A program made the position numbers and the translations under genes. This document shows positions 16,431 through 25,411 of a DNA stretch of 52,096 nucleotides, one piece after another. The stretch's first letter is position 1. Every line of letters begins with the position of its first letter. Under the pieces are notes generated by a model. The model made no database searches, was not told the DNA's origin, and saw nothing but the letters and a program-made list of their open reading frames with translations. Origin of the DNA: SAR116 cluster bacterium AG-313-A07 (GTDB lineage: Bacteria; Pseudomonadota; Alphaproteobacteria; Thalassobaculales; Thalassobaculaceae); NCBI GenBank assembly GCA_003284265.1, contig QBVV01000011.1:1-52096 (forward strand), in the 5' to 3' direction.

Positions 16431-18142
16431 TGTCTTCGCTATATTCAAGAGACTTTATTGTTACGTTAATAATTATACTAATTCCGTTATGCTTAGCATT
16501 AAATACTGATTCGTATGGCCAGCGCATCATGACATTATCTGGAATATACGCGATTGCTGCCATGGGCTATCATCTAATTTTTGGTCGTCTGGGCGCTTTA
16601 TCCCTGGCACAAGGATGTTTTTTTGGGTTAGGGGCTTATTCGGCCGGTTTAATAGGAGTTCATTTTGGTTTAAGTTTTTTAACTTGCCTATTATTTGCAG
16701 TCATATTTACAGCTCTGGTATCCTTAATCATAGCACTTCCTGTATTACGATTAGAGTCGCATTATTTTGCCTTGGCAACCCTTGGAATTGCTCAGGTTGC
16801 TCTATTAATCGCTATAAATTGGACAGAGGTTACAGGGGGAGCAAATGGAACATATGGCATCCCGCAATTAGATTTATTTGGCGTGGAACTATCGTCCTCT
16901 AACGATGTTCTTATACTTGTTTGGGTTATTTTGATCATCATCGTGAGTTTAACTTTTTGGATAATGCGAGCTCCATTCAATTATCAAGTAACCCTGTTAA
17001 AAGATACTCCAGAAGTTGCAGCCTCATCAGGCATAGACATCGGCAGATGGCGCTTAACTTTTTTCATAATGAGTGCTATTTTTGGAGCGACAGCGGGAGC
17101 ACTTCAAGCCTATACGATTGGTGTGGTCTCCCCTGCTACTTTGGAATTTCAAGTAATGGTAAGTATCCTTGCTATGACTGTGATCGGAGGGAAAAATCAT
17201 CCCGCGGGTGCTGTGATTGGGGCGATATTACTCACCCATCTTCCAGAATGGTTTCGCTTCTTAGAGACGCATTATTTAATTGCCTATGGGGCGGCTCTTC
17301 TTTGTACTATCATTGTCGCCCCAAGTGGAATTTTTGGTCTTTTTGAAAAATTTATAATTAGGAATCCGGGCTATGATGTCAAAAGCCTACCATCCAAAGA
17401 AAATAAGGCTGTCTCTGACGCAAACAGCACCTCATTAGAAATACAAGGCCTCTCAAAAACATACGGGGGGATTAAGGCTTTAAAAAATTTAAATATGACC
17501 TTAACGAGCTATCAAATTGTTGGCCTAGTCGGTCCGAATGGATCAGGAAAATCAACACTAATAAATATTATTTCAGGTTTGCAACGCCAAGACGAAGGAA
17601 CTATTGAACTCGATGGTTCTTTTATAGAAAACACTGCCTCTTACAAACGATCGAATAGAGGGATAGCGCGAACATATCAAACGTCTTTACGTTCCTCAGA
17701 TCTTAACGTTTATCAGGCTATTTTAGCTTGTTCATCAAACCAACATAATCTCAAACATCGACATAACCAAACACATGCGATTTTAAGAAATTCTCGATTA
17801 ATCTCCAAGACTGAAATTATGGTAGGTGACTTGTCCACCGCAGACGCCCGAGAACTGGATCTTTGTATGGCGTTAGCAACAGAACCAAAAATATTACTAT
17901 TGGACGAACCCGCCGCCGGTTTATCATCCTCAGAACAACGGTTTTTGAGCACTAAAATCCGTCACCTAGCTCAATCGGGAATATCAATCCTTATTGTGGA
18001 TCATTCTATGGATTTTTTACTACCCGTAGTTGATCGTTTAATATGCCTTGATCAAGGTTCAGTGGTAGCAGAAGGAGTACCGGCAAAAGTTTTAGCCGAT
18101 CCTAAAGCCTTAAAATTATATTTTGGAAACGCCCGTTCATGA
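16430..18142 (+). CDS. fused Liv-type permease-ATPase (LivM-LivG fusion)
   Basis: The 570-residue protein joins a LivM-like permease to a LivG-like ATPase. The first part (about 1-315) has roughly nine to ten membrane segments, with SLAQGCFFGLGAYSAG and the loop VAASSGIDIGRWRL. The ATPase part (about 340-570) has Walker A GPNGSGKST (368-376) and Walker B KILLLDEP with Asp492. It also has the D-loop GLSSSEQ and a switch histidine in LIVDHSMDF. The ABC signature is degraded: LSTADARELDLCMAL replaces LSxGQ. One of the two ATP sites may therefore be weak, with LivF supplying the intact signature. Start and stop overlap both neighbours (TGATG and ATGA), so the four genes are tightly coupled. Confidence 0.92.
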   Translation: MSSLYSRDFIVTLIIILIPLCLALNTDSYGQRIMTLSGIYAIAAMGYHLIFGRLGALSLAQGCFFGLGAYSAGLIGVHFGLSFLTCLLFAVIFTALVSLIIALPVLRLESHYFALATLGIAQVALLIAINWTEVTGGANGTYGIPQLDLFGVELSSSNDVLILVWVILIIIVSLTFWIMRAPFNYQVTLLKDTPEVAASSGIDIGRWRLTFFIMSAIFGATAGALQAYTIGVVSPATLEFQVMVSILAMTVIGGKNHPAGAVIGAILLTHLPEWFRFLETHYLIAYGAALLCTIIVAPSGIFGLFEKFIIRNPGYDVKSLPSKENKAVSDANSTSLEIQGLSKTYGGIKALKNLNMTLTSYQIVGLVGPNGSGKSTLINIISGLQRQDEGTIELDGSFIENTASYKRSNRGIARTYQTSLRSSDLNVYQAILACSSNQHNLKHRHNQTHAILRNSRLISKTEIMVGDLSTADARELDLCMALATEPKILLLDEPAAGLSSSEQRFLSTKIRHLAQSGISILIVDHSMDFLLPVVDRLICLDQGSVVAEGVPAKVLADPKALKLYFGNARS

Positions 18143-18867
18143 ATAACGCTACCCTAATCATAAGCAATCTCAATGCGAGTCATAAACGTGAACAAACCAT
18201 CCGGGACATCGAAATTACGCTAAAAGAGTATCAGTCTATGGTAATCTTTGGAGCCACTGGGGCAGGAAAAACGAGCCTATTGAGAGCTATAATGGGTTTA
18301 GATAAAATCTCTTCTGGAACCATTCAATTGAATGGACAGAACTTTCACACTATGAGCACACGACAGCGAGCGCATTTGGGAATTGGTTATTGTCCAGAGG
18401 GGCGACGCTTATTTCCAGGATTAACCGTTTGGGAAACCTTAGCAGTTACTTTCAATGGAAAAAAAGCAGAAAGAGATCGGCGCATTGATGAAATCTTTCA
18501 CCTTCTGCCCGCCCTAAAAATTAAAAAAGGCGACAGGGCATGGTCTTTATCCGGAGGACAACAGCAGATGCTCGCAATTGCTAGAGCTACTATCAACAAC
18601 CCTAAACTAATCTTACTAGACGAACCAACACTAGGTTTATCACCTATAATGATAGATGAAATCTTGGAAATTATAGGTTCCATAAAAGATAATGGCGCCA
18701 CCATCCTCATGGCTGAACAGAAAATAGAGCCCAGTCTTTCAATAGGAGATTTAGTTGTCGTTTTATCCAGAGGAGAGATAATATACAAAGGACTGAGTGA
18801 TGATATTGACCCCGATCAAATCGCTAGTATGGTAATGACCGGCAGCTTTGAACCTATACATAACTGA
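18139..18867 (+). CDS. Liv-type ABC transporter ATPase (LivF-like)
   Basis: The 242-residue protein is the second ATPase of the importer. It has Walker A GATGAGKTS (about 38-46) and the LivF-typical IGYCPEGRRLFPGLTVWETL. It also has an intact signature LSGGQQQMLAIARA (about 137-150), Walker B LILLDEPTLGLSP and a C-terminal MAEQKIEPSLSIGD, where Gln replaces the usual switch His, as in other LivF proteins. The start overlaps the previous stop by ATGA. There are 65 bases to pyrE and I see no terminator hairpin there, so read-through into pyrE is possible. Confidence 0.92.
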   Translation: MNNATLIISNLNASHKREQTIRDIEITLKEYQSMVIFGATGAGKTSLLRAIMGLDKISSGTIQLNGQNFHTMSTRQRAHLGIGYCPEGRRLFPGLTVWETLAVTFNGKKAERDRRIDEIFHLLPALKIKKGDRAWSLSGGQQQMLAIARATINNPKLILLDEPTLGLSPIMIDEILEIIGSIKDNGATILMAEQKIEPSLSIGDLVVVLSRGEIIYKGLSDDIDPDQIASMVMTGSFEPIHN

Positions 18868-18932
18868 AGAATTCGCATTTACTTTTCACACTCTCAAATA
18901 AAACTTAAACTACAGCAAACTGAGGATCTAGA

Positions 18933-19613
18933 ATGAACGGCGCCCTAACCCCTGACTTTAATAAAAGTCCCGCCCAATTGGCGGCAAATATATTATTAGA
19001 TATAGAGGCAATTCATATTAGGCCCGATGATCCATTCACCTTCACGTCAGGTCGGTTGTCCCCAGTATATGTCGACTGTAGAAGAATCATATCTTTTCCC
19101 CGAGCCCGATCAGAGTTAATGAAAATGGGTGTTAATCTTTTAAATCATACAGCTGGAGTTGAAGCCTTCGATGCAGTAGCAGGTGGGGAAACAGCCGGAA
19201 TACCCTTTGCAGCTTGGATCGCTGAACTTTTAGGTCTACCCATGTTGTATATTCGAAAACAGGCAAAAGGTTTTGGCAGAAATGCTCGGATAGAGGGAAC
19301 CTTTAAAGAGGACGCAAATATTTTACTTGTCGAGGATCTTGCAACGGATGGCGGGAGTAAACTGAGTTTCATAAATGCTATCCGCGAAGCGGGTGGAAAA
19401 GTGGACCATTGTTTTGTTGTTTTTCATTATGGGAATTTCCCAGAGAGTACTGTAAATTTGAAATCAGCCGGTGTCTCACTTCATGGTCTTTGCACTTGGT
19501 GGGATGTTCTCGAGGTTGCAGCAACCCGTAATTATACGGCAGACCAAATAAACACGGTCAAAAAATTTTTAAGTGACCCAGATGGTTGGGCAGACCAGAA
19601 TAAATTAGGTTAG
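18933..19613 (+). CDS. pyrE: orotate phosphoribosyltransferase
   Basis: PyrE joins orotate to PRPP to make OMP in pyrimidine synthesis. The 226-residue protein has FTFTSGRLSPVYVDCRRI near the N terminus, typical of OPRT. It has GGETAGIPFAAWIAELLGLP as the fold core and RKQAKGFGRNARIEG with the flexible-loop basic residues. The PRPP-binding motif is LLVEDLATDGGSK (about 130-142). GAGG lies about eight bases before the ATG. It follows the TPP-controlled importer by 65 bases without a visible terminator; this may be chance, or PyrE may be co-expressed with it. Another phosphoribosyltransferase specificity cannot be excluded. Confidence 0.88.
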   Translation: MNGALTPDFNKSPAQLAANILLDIEAIHIRPDDPFTFTSGRLSPVYVDCRRIISFPRARSELMKMGVNLLNHTAGVEAFDAVAGGETAGIPFAAWIAELLGLPMLYIRKQAKGFGRNARIEGTFKEDANILLVEDLATDGGSKLSFINAIREAGGKVDHCFVVFHYGNFPESTVNLKSAGVSLHGLCTWWDVLEVAATRNYTADQINTVKKFLSDPDGWADQNKLG

Positions 19614-19660
19614 AGTCAAATAACGCTATCGTTTTAAGATGATAAAGAGGAAATTATAAA

Positions 19661-20284
19661 ATGCTGATAATTCATGGACGTAGAAATTCGTCTAATGTTC
19701 AGAAGGTTGTGTGGGCGCTTAACGAGATGGAGGTATCCTATGAACGTATAGACGTAGGAGGCGAATTTGGTATTGTTAACGAGCCCCCTTATCTTGCAAT
19801 GAATCCTAACGCCAGAGTCCCCACAATGGAAGAAGATGGTTTTATACTTTGGGAGTCTAACGCTATCGTTCGTTACCTAACCGCTAAGCACGACATCGGA
19901 GGTCTGTATCCTTCTGACCCAAAAGTCCGAGCTTCGGCCGATCGTTGGATGGATTGGCAGCATACCAGTGTAGGGCAATATATTACTCCAATCTTCTGGG
20001 GGCTGGTTAGAACCCCAGAAAGTGAGCGGGATTTAGCTCTTATTGAGTCAAGTCGCCTTGGTATGATCGCAGCCATGCAGATTTTAGACAATAATTTATC
20101 CGATAAAAACTTTGTAGCCGGCGATGCATTTACCATGGGCGATATCCCGTTAGCTATACACGTTTATCGCTGGTTCAGGCTAATCCAAGATCGGCCTAGA
20201 ATGGAATATTTAGAAAATTGGTTTGATCGGCTTTCTAAACGATCCGCATTTAAAACTCATGTATTGGATATCCCTTTTACCTAA
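19661..20284 (+). CDS. glutathione S-transferase family protein
   Basis: The 207-residue protein has a thioredoxin-like N-terminal domain with the substrate motif RRNSSNVQKVVWAL. A serine or asparagine in RNSSN is the likely glutathione-activating residue. The cis-proline segment is NARVPTMEEDG and the gamma-glutamyl-binding pair is WESNAIVRYL. The helical C-terminal domain carries the fold-capping FTMGDIPLAIHVYRW motif. It is a soluble cytoplasmic protein, likely for detoxification of electrophiles. A good AGAGG ribosome site precedes the ATG. It follows pyrE by 47 bases on the same strand. Confidence 0.9.
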   Translation: MLIIHGRRNSSNVQKVVWALNEMEVSYERIDVGGEFGIVNEPPYLAMNPNARVPTMEEDGFILWESNAIVRYLTAKHDIGGLYPSDPKVRASADRWMDWQHTSVGQYITPIFWGLVRTPESERDLALIESSRLGMIAAMQILDNNLSDKNFVAGDAFTMGDIPLAIHVYRWFRLIQDRPRMEYLENWFDRLSKRSAFKTHVLDIPFT

Positions 20285-20354
20285 AGGAAAAGTAGCTTTG
20301 GGTCTAGCGATTTAGAAACTTCATTGCTGTAGATAGTTTAAGAAAGATAAAATA

Positions 20355-22034
20355 ATGAGGGTTGGACTGTGGCTATTGGGGCTCTTAGTTTCACTGGTAG
20401 CACTAAATTCGACTGAAGCATGGACCAAGCAACGTCTTGTAATTGGAGTGACGCAGTTTCCTTCGACACTCAATCCTCTAATAGATTCAATGTTGATAAA
20501 ATCGTACATCTTAGCCATGGCACGGCGTCAGATTTCAATAATTGATCACAACTGGGAGCCAGTGTGCCAGCTTTGTACTGAATTGGCGACTTTTGAAAAC
20601 GGTCGCGCCAAGGTATTCCCTCTAAAAGATAAATACGGGAGGGATACAAGAGAAAAGGGTGTTAGAACCCGGTTTACTCTCAAAGATGAACTTTTTTGGG
20701 GGGACGGAATGCCAGTAACGACTGAAGATATCTTTTTCACGTGGCAAGTTGGTAAGCACAGGGAGACGGGTGTAACCAACCATCAATCTTTCACAGATAT
20801 TATCGATATTGAAGTCCACGATGCTAAATCGTTCACTATTGTAAACAAGAAATTAGACTACCAATATTATGCATTAAGTGGGTTTAATATTCTCCCCGCA
20901 CATCTCGAGAGAGACGCCTTTAAAAAACCACGCGACTATAGGAAAAAGACGCTATATCAAACAAACCCTACACATCCGGGGTTATATAATGGCCCGTATC
21001 GTATCACTAAGATCGTCTCTGGATCGTATATTGTTTTGGAACAGAATGAGTTTTGGAAGGGAAAGCCTCCCGGATTCAAACAAATACAAGTTAAAACAAT
21101 AGAAAAGACCTCTGCATTAGAAGCAAATCTTTTATCTGGGTCGATCGACTACATCGCGGGAGAGGCAGGGCTTTCACTAGATCAAGCGGTATCATTTGAG
21201 AAGCGACATTCTGAAAGATATAAGGTTTCGTATAAACCAGGATTGATCTATGAACACCTAGATTTGATGTTGGACAATCCAATACTTTCCGACCTTAGAG
21301 TTCGAAAAGCATTAATTCATTCCATCGACCGGACAGCTATCAGTAACAGGTTGTTTAGCGGCAAACAGCCTGTAGCGCATAATAAAATTCATCCATTAGA
21401 TTGGATACACACAAATACCGTTAAGAAATATTCCTTTGATCTGCAGAAAGCACGAGAACTTTTGAACGATGCTGGATGGAATACTATTAAAACGGGAATT
21501 AGATACAACTCAGCTGGAAAGAAACTTCAGCTAGAACTAATGTCAACTGCTGGAAATAGATCAAGAGAACTGGTAGAGCAGGTTCTGCAAAGTTACTGGA
21601 AAGCCGTTGGTATTGAGATAAAAATCCGAAACCAACCTGCTCGTGTGCTGTTTGGAGAAACTATTAGTAAAAGAAAATTTACAGGAATGGCAATGTTCGC
21701 TTGGTTATCCGCTCCCGAGTCATTACCGCGAACAACGCTGCATTCTCAGTCAATACCAACAAAAGAAAACAATTGGTCTGGACAGAATTATACAGGTTTC
21801 AAGAATCAATTAATGGACCAGTTGATTGACTCCATAGAGATAGAACTAGAAAAAGAGAAACGAAAAAAGCTCTGGGGACAGTTACAAAGATTATATGCAG
21901 AGCAACTTCCTGCTATACCGTTGTATTTTAGAGCAAATAGCTTCATTGTTCCTAAATGGCTTAAGGGTATCAGACCAACTGGTCACATGTTTCCATCCAC
22001 TAACTGGGTAGAGGATTGGCATGTTATTAAATAA
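20355..22034 (+). CDS. peptide/opine/nickel-type ABC transporter substrate-binding protein
   Basis: This is a family 5 solute-binding protein (DppA/OppA-like) of 559 residues. The N terminus is a clear signal peptide (hydrophobic to about 21, likely cut after TEA). Landmarks are TLNPLIDSM, RFTLKDELFWGDGMPVTTEDI (the usual region that reads WHDGxPVTAxDV), NGPYRI, DLRVRKALIHSIDRTAI and the segment ending in LPAIPLYF. Such proteins bind di- or oligopeptides, heme, nickel or sugars-with-peptide. The two permease genes follow directly, but no ATPase gene is present nearby. It is most likely the first gene of a three- or four-gene unit. Confidence 0.9.
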   Translation: MRVGLWLLGLLVSLVALNSTEAWTKQRLVIGVTQFPSTLNPLIDSMLIKSYILAMARRQISIIDHNWEPVCQLCTELATFENGRAKVFPLKDKYGRDTREKGVRTRFTLKDELFWGDGMPVTTEDIFFTWQVGKHRETGVTNHQSFTDIIDIEVHDAKSFTIVNKKLDYQYYALSGFNILPAHLERDAFKKPRDYRKKTLYQTNPTHPGLYNGPYRITKIVSGSYIVLEQNEFWKGKPPGFKQIQVKTIEKTSALEANLLSGSIDYIAGEAGLSLDQAVSFEKRHSERYKVSYKPGLIYEHLDLMLDNPILSDLRVRKALIHSIDRTAISNRLFSGKQPVAHNKIHPLDWIHTNTVKKYSFDLQKARELLNDAGWNTIKTGIRYNSAGKKLQLELMSTAGNRSRELVEQVLQSYWKAVGIEIKIRNQPARVLFGETISKRKFTGMAMFAWLSAPESLPRTTLHSQSIPTKENNWSGQNYTGFKNQLMDQLIDSIEIELEKEKRKKLWGQLQRLYAEQLPAIPLYFRANSFIVPKWLKGIRPTGHMFPSTNWVEDWHVIK

Positions 22035-22087
22035 TATCCAATTATCTAAAGTAGCAACTCTTTAGAAATAGACTATGAATACAGTAA

Positions 22088-23050
22088 ATGATTAGATTTA
22101 TTATCAACCGAACCTGTCAGTCCTTGGTAATTCTACTCGTAATGAGCTTTTTTATCTTTTTACTTCTGGGTCTTATGCCCGGCGATCCTATAGATTTATT
22201 GGTTGGATCTAATCCTACGATATCAAGCGACGATTTACAGAGATTAAAAGAGCTTTACGATATAGAAAAACCAGTACTTGAAAGATATTTAGCCTGGATC
22301 ACCAATGCTGTGCATGGTGATTTGGGGTATTCCAGACTATTTGCTCAACCCGTTATGGATATTCTCAGTCCTCGATTATTCAACTCAATAACACTAATGA
22401 GCGTTTCTCTAGCTTTGGCTTTATTTGTTGCAATACCCACTGGTATTTACGCGGCAACCCATCCAAATTCTCTGTTAGAAAAAGCTATAAACTTTCTCTG
22501 TTTTGCTGGAATTTCAATTCCCCCTTTTTGGTTGGCGCTTTTGTTTATTTTATTGTTTTCGGTATTCGCTGGAATTTTACCGGCAAGTGGAATGGAAACA
22601 ATTGGTGATGGTAGCCTAATCGACCGGGTCCACCATATGATATTACCGGTGGCAACTTTGTCCATGGCGACGATTGCGGGGTACACACGGCACGTGAGTG
22701 CCTCTATGACCGAGGTTCTGCAAAATGACTACATAAGAACTGCCAGAGCAAAAGGCTTATTAGAAAAATCTGTCTTATGGCGGCATGCCCTTAAGAATGC
22801 ATTAATTCCCGTCGTGACAATCATAGCGTTAGACTTTGGTTCTTTATTTTCTGGGGCACTAATAACAGAAACAATGTTTTCATGGCTTGGAATGGGAAAG
22901 ACCATTTATGATGCCATAATTGGAAGCGACTATAATTTAGCGTTAATTGGTCTTCTGCTGGCCACACTACTGACCTTAACAGCGAATATAATGGCCGACA
23001 TTGCCTACGCCAAGTTGGACCCGCGTATAAGCTATCAAAAGAAAAACTAG
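22088..23050 (+). CDS. Dpp/Opp-type ABC transporter permease B
   Basis: The 320-residue inner-membrane protein has the DppB layout. It opens with a membrane segment, then the LMPGDPIDLLVGSNP motif, then LERYLAWITNAVHGDLGYSRLF and the membrane core GISIPPFWLALLFILLF. The EAA loop reads NDYIRTARAKGLLEKSVLWRHALKNALIP, which contacts the ATPase. The C terminus AKLDPRISY is typical. It ends one base before the next gene begins, so the two are co-translated. With the DppC-like partner it forms the pore. Confidence 0.93.
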   Translation: MIRFIINRTCQSLVILLVMSFFIFLLLGLMPGDPIDLLVGSNPTISSDDLQRLKELYDIEKPVLERYLAWITNAVHGDLGYSRLFAQPVMDILSPRLFNSITLMSVSLALALFVAIPTGIYAATHPNSLLEKAINFLCFAGISIPPFWLALLFILLFSVFAGILPASGMETIGDGSLIDRVHHMILPVATLSMATIAGYTRHVSASMTEVLQNDYIRTARAKGLLEKSVLWRHALKNALIPVVTIIALDFGSLFSGALITETMFSWLGMGKTIYDAIIGSDYNLALIGLLLATLLTLTANIMADIAYAKLDPRISYQKKN

Positions 23051-23968
23051 ATGAGCACGCGAATTCTCAAAACACAAAAAAGTGCCTTTTTCTCTAAGTT
23101 TTTTAATACGCCCACCGCTGTTATTAGTCTTTCCTTTCTATCATTAATGATTTTGATAATTCTTTTGGCACCTATTTACGAACATCTAAGAGCGGCAGAC
23201 TCAACCCGAGTTGATTTATTTAATCGGTTTTTGGGGCCGACTGGAACCTATATTCTTGGAACCGACGAACTGGGTAGAGATCTAATGTTACGCCTATTAA
23301 ACGGCGGGGAAGTCTCTCTTTCAATCGGCTTAATAGCTTCAATTATCGCTGGTTCAATAGGAACTGTGCTAGGTCTAACATCAGGTTATTTCGGAGGAAA
23401 AATAGATTCTATTATAATGCGATTTGCCGATACTATAATTTCACTTCCTCTTCTTCCTCTATTGATTGTTTTAACGGCAATAGATTTAAGTAAACTTGGC
23501 ATTCCACAAGCGTATATTGACATGCCTTTCTTCAGTACTTTTAAAATAATAATAATAATTTCTTTAGTCGGGTGGCCCACAATAGCCCGTCTAGTGAGAG
23601 CATCCACTTTAATAGTCAGAGAGGATGATTTCATTCAGGTAGCATTAGCTCAAGGATACGGCCCAATACGTATTATGTTTAAACATGTACTGCCAAATGT
23701 TACTTCGCCAATAATTGTGGCAACTACATTGAGTATCGGTAATATCATCCTTTTTGAGAGCGTATTGAGTTTTCTTGGCCTTGGAATTCAACCTCCTGTA
23801 GCCAGCTGGGGCAATATGCTTACGGGCGCCCAGGAATTAATATACGAAGACCCAAAGCTTGCTATTTGGCCTGGCACCTTAATATTCCTAACGGTCATAG
23901 CATTCAATTTTCTTGGAGATTCCTTGCAAAGGGCTTTTAGAACTAGATCTATTCAGATCATTAACTAA
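23051..23968 (+). CDS. Dpp/Opp-type ABC transporter permease C
   Basis: The 305-residue membrane protein is the DppC-type partner. Landmarks are LGTDELGRDLMLRLLNGGEVSL, followed by GLTSGYFGGKIDSIIMRFADTIISLP. The loop EDDFIQVALAQGYGPIRIMFKHVLPN contacts the ATPase, and SFLGLGIQPPVASWGNML is near the end. The ATG begins directly after the previous stop. No DppD/DppF ATPase follows; a small lipoprotein gene is next. The importer must borrow an ATPase from elsewhere in the genome or its ATPase genes lie apart. Confidence 0.93.
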   Translation: MSTRILKTQKSAFFSKFFNTPTAVISLSFLSLMILIILLAPIYEHLRAADSTRVDLFNRFLGPTGTYILGTDELGRDLMLRLLNGGEVSLSIGLIASIIAGSIGTVLGLTSGYFGGKIDSIIMRFADTIISLPLLPLLIVLTAIDLSKLGIPQAYIDMPFFSTFKIIIIISLVGWPTIARLVRASTLIVREDDFIQVALAQGYGPIRIMFKHVLPNVTSPIIVATTLSIGNIILFESVLSFLGLGIQPPVASWGNMLTGAQELIYEDPKLAIWPGTLIFLTVIAFNFLGDSLQRAFRTRSIQIIN

Positions 23969-23999
23969 AACCAAATAAAGTCTGTTATACATTAAGATT

Positions 24000-24407
24000 A
24001 TGAAACGCACATTTTATCTCATTGCTTTTAGTTTTGTTATTCTTCCCATTATTGGATGTAAGGAAACTATGCCCTTATCCTCTAATCAACGAGAGCTAAA
24101 ACCTCCACCAGGAAATGGCTATGTTGGCGAGATCTGCCTTTTGGTCCGAAACAAAGCACCTTTCAGCATAACTGGAAGAATACAGTTAAAATCACGCGAA
24201 CGATCTAGTTTCCGATTATCCCGCAATGAAAGCTATAGAATGTGTTTAAGCGGGGAGCTGTACGGAGCCAATACAGTTTCATTTGTACTAACCAATTATT
24301 TAACACTACCTTTATTTTCTTGTTATACAAAAACAGATCGCTCTATTGATGTTTATGCTCGACGCCGCGGTGATAGTTGGGTCTATACTGCGACTTGTCG
24401 AAAATAG
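24000..24407 (+). CDS. small predicted lipoprotein of unknown function
   Basis: I do not recognise this 135-residue protein. The N terminus looks like a lipoprotein signal: basic MKRTF, a hydrophobic core, and LPIIGC with Cys20 as the lipid attachment site. A proline-rich spacer follows (about 28-38). The rest is mostly beta-strand-like with four further cysteines (46, 82, 108, 133) that could make two disulfides in the periplasm. It starts 31 bases after the permease stop, on the same strand, and may be the last gene of the peptide importer unit. It converges on the ribokinase gene with 16 bases between stops. Confidence 0.6.
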   Translation: MKRTFYLIAFSFVILPIIGCKETMPLSSNQRELKPPPGNGYVGEICLLVRNKAPFSITGRIQLKSRERSSFRLSRNESYRMCLSGELYGANTVSFVLTNYLTLPLFSCYTKTDRSIDVYARRRGDSWVYTATCRK

Positions 24408-24423
24408 ACCCCGGTCACGTCCA

Positions 24424-25335
24424 CTATTTGATTATTTCTGGGATCGAGAGTCTTTTCATATTTCTTTCTATTTCCTGGGAAGAGAGCAGGCTGGTTTGCG
24501 CCCCCTCAGCTAAACAAGTGATACCACCTGCTACAGAAGCATAACTCAGGGCCGACAAACTACTCTTCCCAATACTCAAGCAAGCGGCAAAAACACCTAC
24601 AAAAGCATCACCAGCACCAACAGTATCTAAGGGTTTTAAATCAAGTGCTTTGGTCCGATATACACCACTACCGTTAGCTAAAACTGCACCTTGCTCACCG
24701 AGTGTAATAATGGCTTCCACATCATATTTTTCAAAAAATTCTCTGGCATAATTTTCGGCTGACCCCTTCTTTCCGGCCAGGACCTTTGCTTCTCCCGCGT
24801 TTAAGATGAGGTAATCACAAAGTTTCAAAACGTCATCATCTACTTTAAGTGCTGGTGCCAAATTAAGGACAATTCTACAACCGGCTTTTCGGGCCCGAAA
24901 AATTATTTTTCTGATTTCAGCAATCGGCACCTCCATTTGAAGCACCAATATCGTATCCTCATTAAGCTGAGTATCGCTTATCTGGTCAGAAGTCGTCTTT
25001 AAATTAGCTCCACTAGCAACAACAATCTGGTTTTCCCCCTGATTTTCAACCATTACACAGGCTATGCCAGTGTTAACTTGCCTTTGAATTACCCCACTTA
25101 CGCCAACATTAGAGTTTTGGAGTGCGTCTATCACAGGTTTAGCAAAAATATCGTTTCCAACGCTGCCTATCATTTCAACATGTCCCCCCAGGCTGGCAGC
25201 AGCAACTGCCTGGTTCGCTCCCTTACCCCCCGGTTGAAATTTATACTCAGAGCAAAGAACAGTTTCGCCCTTTTTAGGTAGGTTATTTACATTAAAAAAT
25301 AAATCTGCATTCAACGAGCCAAAAACTAAAATCAT
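24424..25335 (-). CDS. rbsK: ribokinase (PfkB family sugar kinase)
   Basis: Ribokinase phosphorylates D-ribose at O5. The protein (303 residues from the ATG at 25333-25335) has the N-terminal NADLFF strand, the PfkB motif 1 region FQPGGKGANQAVAAASLGG (about 33-51) and the C-terminal catalytic motif DTVGAGDAFVGVFAA (about 238-252), with Asp as the base. LQMEVP and LNLAPA are also ribokinase-like. A TTG six codons upstream is possible, but GGAAG sits about eight bases before the ATG. It stands alone between the lipoprotein and manC; no ribose importer is adjacent. A related pentose or nucleoside kinase is possible. Confidence 0.87.
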   Translation of the reverse strand: MILVFGSLNADLFFNVNNLPKKGETVLCSEYKFQPGGKGANQAVAAASLGGHVEMIGSVGNDIFAKPVIDALQNSNVGVSGVIQRQVNTGIACVMVENQGENQIVVASGANLKTTSDQISDTQLNEDTILVLQMEVPIAEIRKIIFRARKAGCRIVLNLAPALKVDDDVLKLCDYLILNAGEAKVLAGKKGSAENYAREFFEKYDVEAIITLGEQGAVLANGSGVYRTKALDLKPLDTVGAGDAFVGVFAACLSIGKSSLSALSYASVAGGITCLAEGAQTSLLSSQEIERNMKRLSIPEIIK

Positions 25336-25411
25336 AATGGGGTCTTCCAACAAACGTTAATACCTGCTAGAGCCTGAGACTAAGCCCGCAAATGGTCAAC
25401 CCGGAAAAAAA

